In this document: positions 4,806 through 5,655 of the stretch, piece after piece | How the letters are laid out: every line of letters starts with the position of its first letter | How positions within the stretch are numbered: position 1 is the stretch's first letter | Origin: Archangium sp. | Lineage (GTDB): Bacteria > Myxococcota > Myxococcia > Myxococcales > Myxococcaceae | Direction of reading: 5' to 3' | Assembly (NCBI GenBank): GCA_016793585.1 | Contig: JAEUJR010000723.1 | Coordinates: 1-5,655, forward strand | DNA length: 5,655 bases | Program-made: the position numbers and the translations under genes | Notes under the pieces: generated by a model | Seen by the model: only the letters and a program-made list of their open reading frames with translations | Told to the model about the DNA's origin: nothing | The model's database searches: none

Positions 4806-5655
4806 TCACTCCTCGACGGTGAGCTTCTTGAACGTGTCGAGCACGGCCTGCGACGCCCGAGACAGGTACTTGCCCTTGCGAACGAGAATGCCGATGGGGC
4901 GCGTGAAGGTGCCCTCGGCGAAGGGCTTGGCGACGACCGAGCCCTGCGTGACCTCCTGGTACACCGTCGGCTGCGGCAGCACCGAGATGCCCAGGCCGAG
5001 CTCGACCGCGCGCTTGATGGTCTCGACGTTGTCGAGCTCCATGGCGATGTTCAGCTCGAGGCCCTTGTCGCGGAACAGCTTGTCGATGCCCTTGCGTGAC
5101 GGCGCTTCGCGGTCGAACGAGATGAAGGGCAGGCCTGCGACGGCGCTGAGCGAGATCTTCGCCTTCGACGCGAGCGCGTGGTTCGGCGGCAGCACCACGG
5201 CCAGCTTGTCTTCACGGAAGGGAATGATGTCGACGCCCGCGCGCTGCTGGGGGTACGCGACGAGGCCCAGGTCGGCCGCGCCGAGGATCACGTCGTCGTA
5301 GACCTGATCAGAGCGGCGGTAGTTGAGGCGCAGGTTCACCTTCGGGTGCGAGCGCAGCAGCTCTCGCTGCACGTTCGACAGCTCGTGCAACCCGACCGAG
5401 TAGATCGCCGACACGTTGCACGTGCCCGAGATGTCCATCGCCTGCTCGCGAATCTCGCCTTCGACCTCGGCGAAGCGCGCCAGAATCTCTTTGCACCCGC
5501 GAAACAACCGCTCGCCCGCAGGCGTCGGCGTCACCTGCCGCGCGCTGCGTGAGAGAAGCCGCTGCTCGTAGCGCGTCTCGAGCGCACGAATCTGCTGGCT
5601 CACCGCGCTCTGCGTGACGTGGTTGAGCTGCGCCGCGCGCGAGAACGAACCCGTC
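4806..5655 (-). CDS. LysR-family transcriptional regulator, N-terminus cut by window edge
   Basis: The frame is open to the right edge, so the start is outside. 282 residues are visible and roughly 15-20 are missing compared with the usual length of about 300. The GTG at 5603 is an internal Val inside the helix-turn-helix, not the start. The DNA-binding domain is seen as GSFSRAAQLNHVTQSAVSQQ followed by IRALETRY and LLSRSARQVTPTPAGERL, the canonical LysR winged helix and start of the linker helix. The effector-binding domain follows from about visible residue 78: the first half includes HPKVNLRLNYRRSDQVYDDV and AADLGLVAYP, and the second includes DNVETIKRAVELGLGISVLP, reminiscent of the CysB/CbbR-like side of the family. 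It would act as a tetrameric, ligand-responsive regulator. Its target is not shown by the sequence; its own promoter is outside the window. The TRAP locus, convergent with it, is a possible but unproven target. Confidence 0.9.
   Translation of the reverse strand, partial: TGSFSRAAQLNHVTQSAVSQQIRALETRYEQRLLSRSARQVTPTPAGERLFRGCKEILARFAEVEGEIREQAMDISGTCNVSAIYSVGLHELSNVQRELLRSHPKVNLRLNYRRSDQVYDDVILGAADLGLVAYPQQRAGVDIIPFREDKLAVVLPPNHALASKAKISLSAVAGLPFISFDREAPSRKGIDKLFRDKGLELNIAMELDNVETIKRAVELGLGISVLPQPTVYQEVTQGSVVAKPFAEGTFTRPIGILVRKGKYLSRASQAVLDTFKKLTVEE
4809..4814 (-). promoter_or_regulatory. Ribosome-binding site for the acetyltransferase, overlapping the lysR end
   Basis: On the minus strand GAGGAG lies in the last codons of the LysR gene (V-E-E-stop) and 10 nt before the ATG at 4798. 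It supports that start and suggests translational coupling of the pair. Confidence 0.6.

Noticed and set aside
5601..5603. GTG at 5603 (minus strand) as the LysR start
   Set aside because: It falls inside the helix-turn-helix (QSAVSQQ). The residues upstream (GSFSRAAQLNHVT) are conserved LysR sequence, so the gene continues beyond the window.

Overview
The window is high-GC bacterial DNA with dense, nearly gapless gene packing, strong G/C third-position bias and GTG starts for two of the genes. The gene content is a TatT-associated TRAP transporter. That, with the codon style (heavy use of TCG, CTC, GAG and AAG), fits a delta-proteobacterial lineage such as Myxococcota. The taxonomic guess is inference; there is no rRNA or other marker here.

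Positions 1-4354 (+ strand) hold a four-gene TRAP transporter locus. In order it contains the 3' part of a TatT (T-component, TPR-like periplasmic protein) gene, a DctP-type substrate-binding protein, a DctQ-type small membrane subunit and a DctM-type large membrane subunit. This T-P-Q-M set matches the TPR-protein-associated TRAP transporters (TPATs) first characterised in Treponema pallidum (Tp0956/Tp0957). TatT and the P protein would capture an unidentified, probably carboxylate-bearing ligand in the periplasm, and QM would import it using an ion gradient. dctP is bracketed by two strong stem-loops (560-595 and 1677-1704), suggesting its transcript is handled separately from its neighbours. 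dctQ and dctM are coupled with only 3 nt between them.

Positions 4355-5655 (- strand) hold a convergent pair. A LysR-family regulator, cut by the right edge, is followed after 7 nt by a small GNAT N-acetyltransferase. The dctM stop and the acetyltransferase stop abut exactly in the palindrome TGATCA, with no intergenic base and no clear terminator.

The least ordinary features are in the membrane subunits. DctM carries a two-helix N-terminal extension and a 112-residue hydrophilic C-terminal tail with four copies of an amphipathic motif, EKSLQDLMREAKEKA-like. Two of the copies are near-identical at DNA level. DctQ is enlarged by about 90 residues between its first helix and the conserved DctQ core, and its own C-terminal tail ends in a sequence loosely resembling the DctM repeat. 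No mobile elements, RNA genes or CRISPR arrays are visible, and no gene-free stretch exceeds 104 bases.
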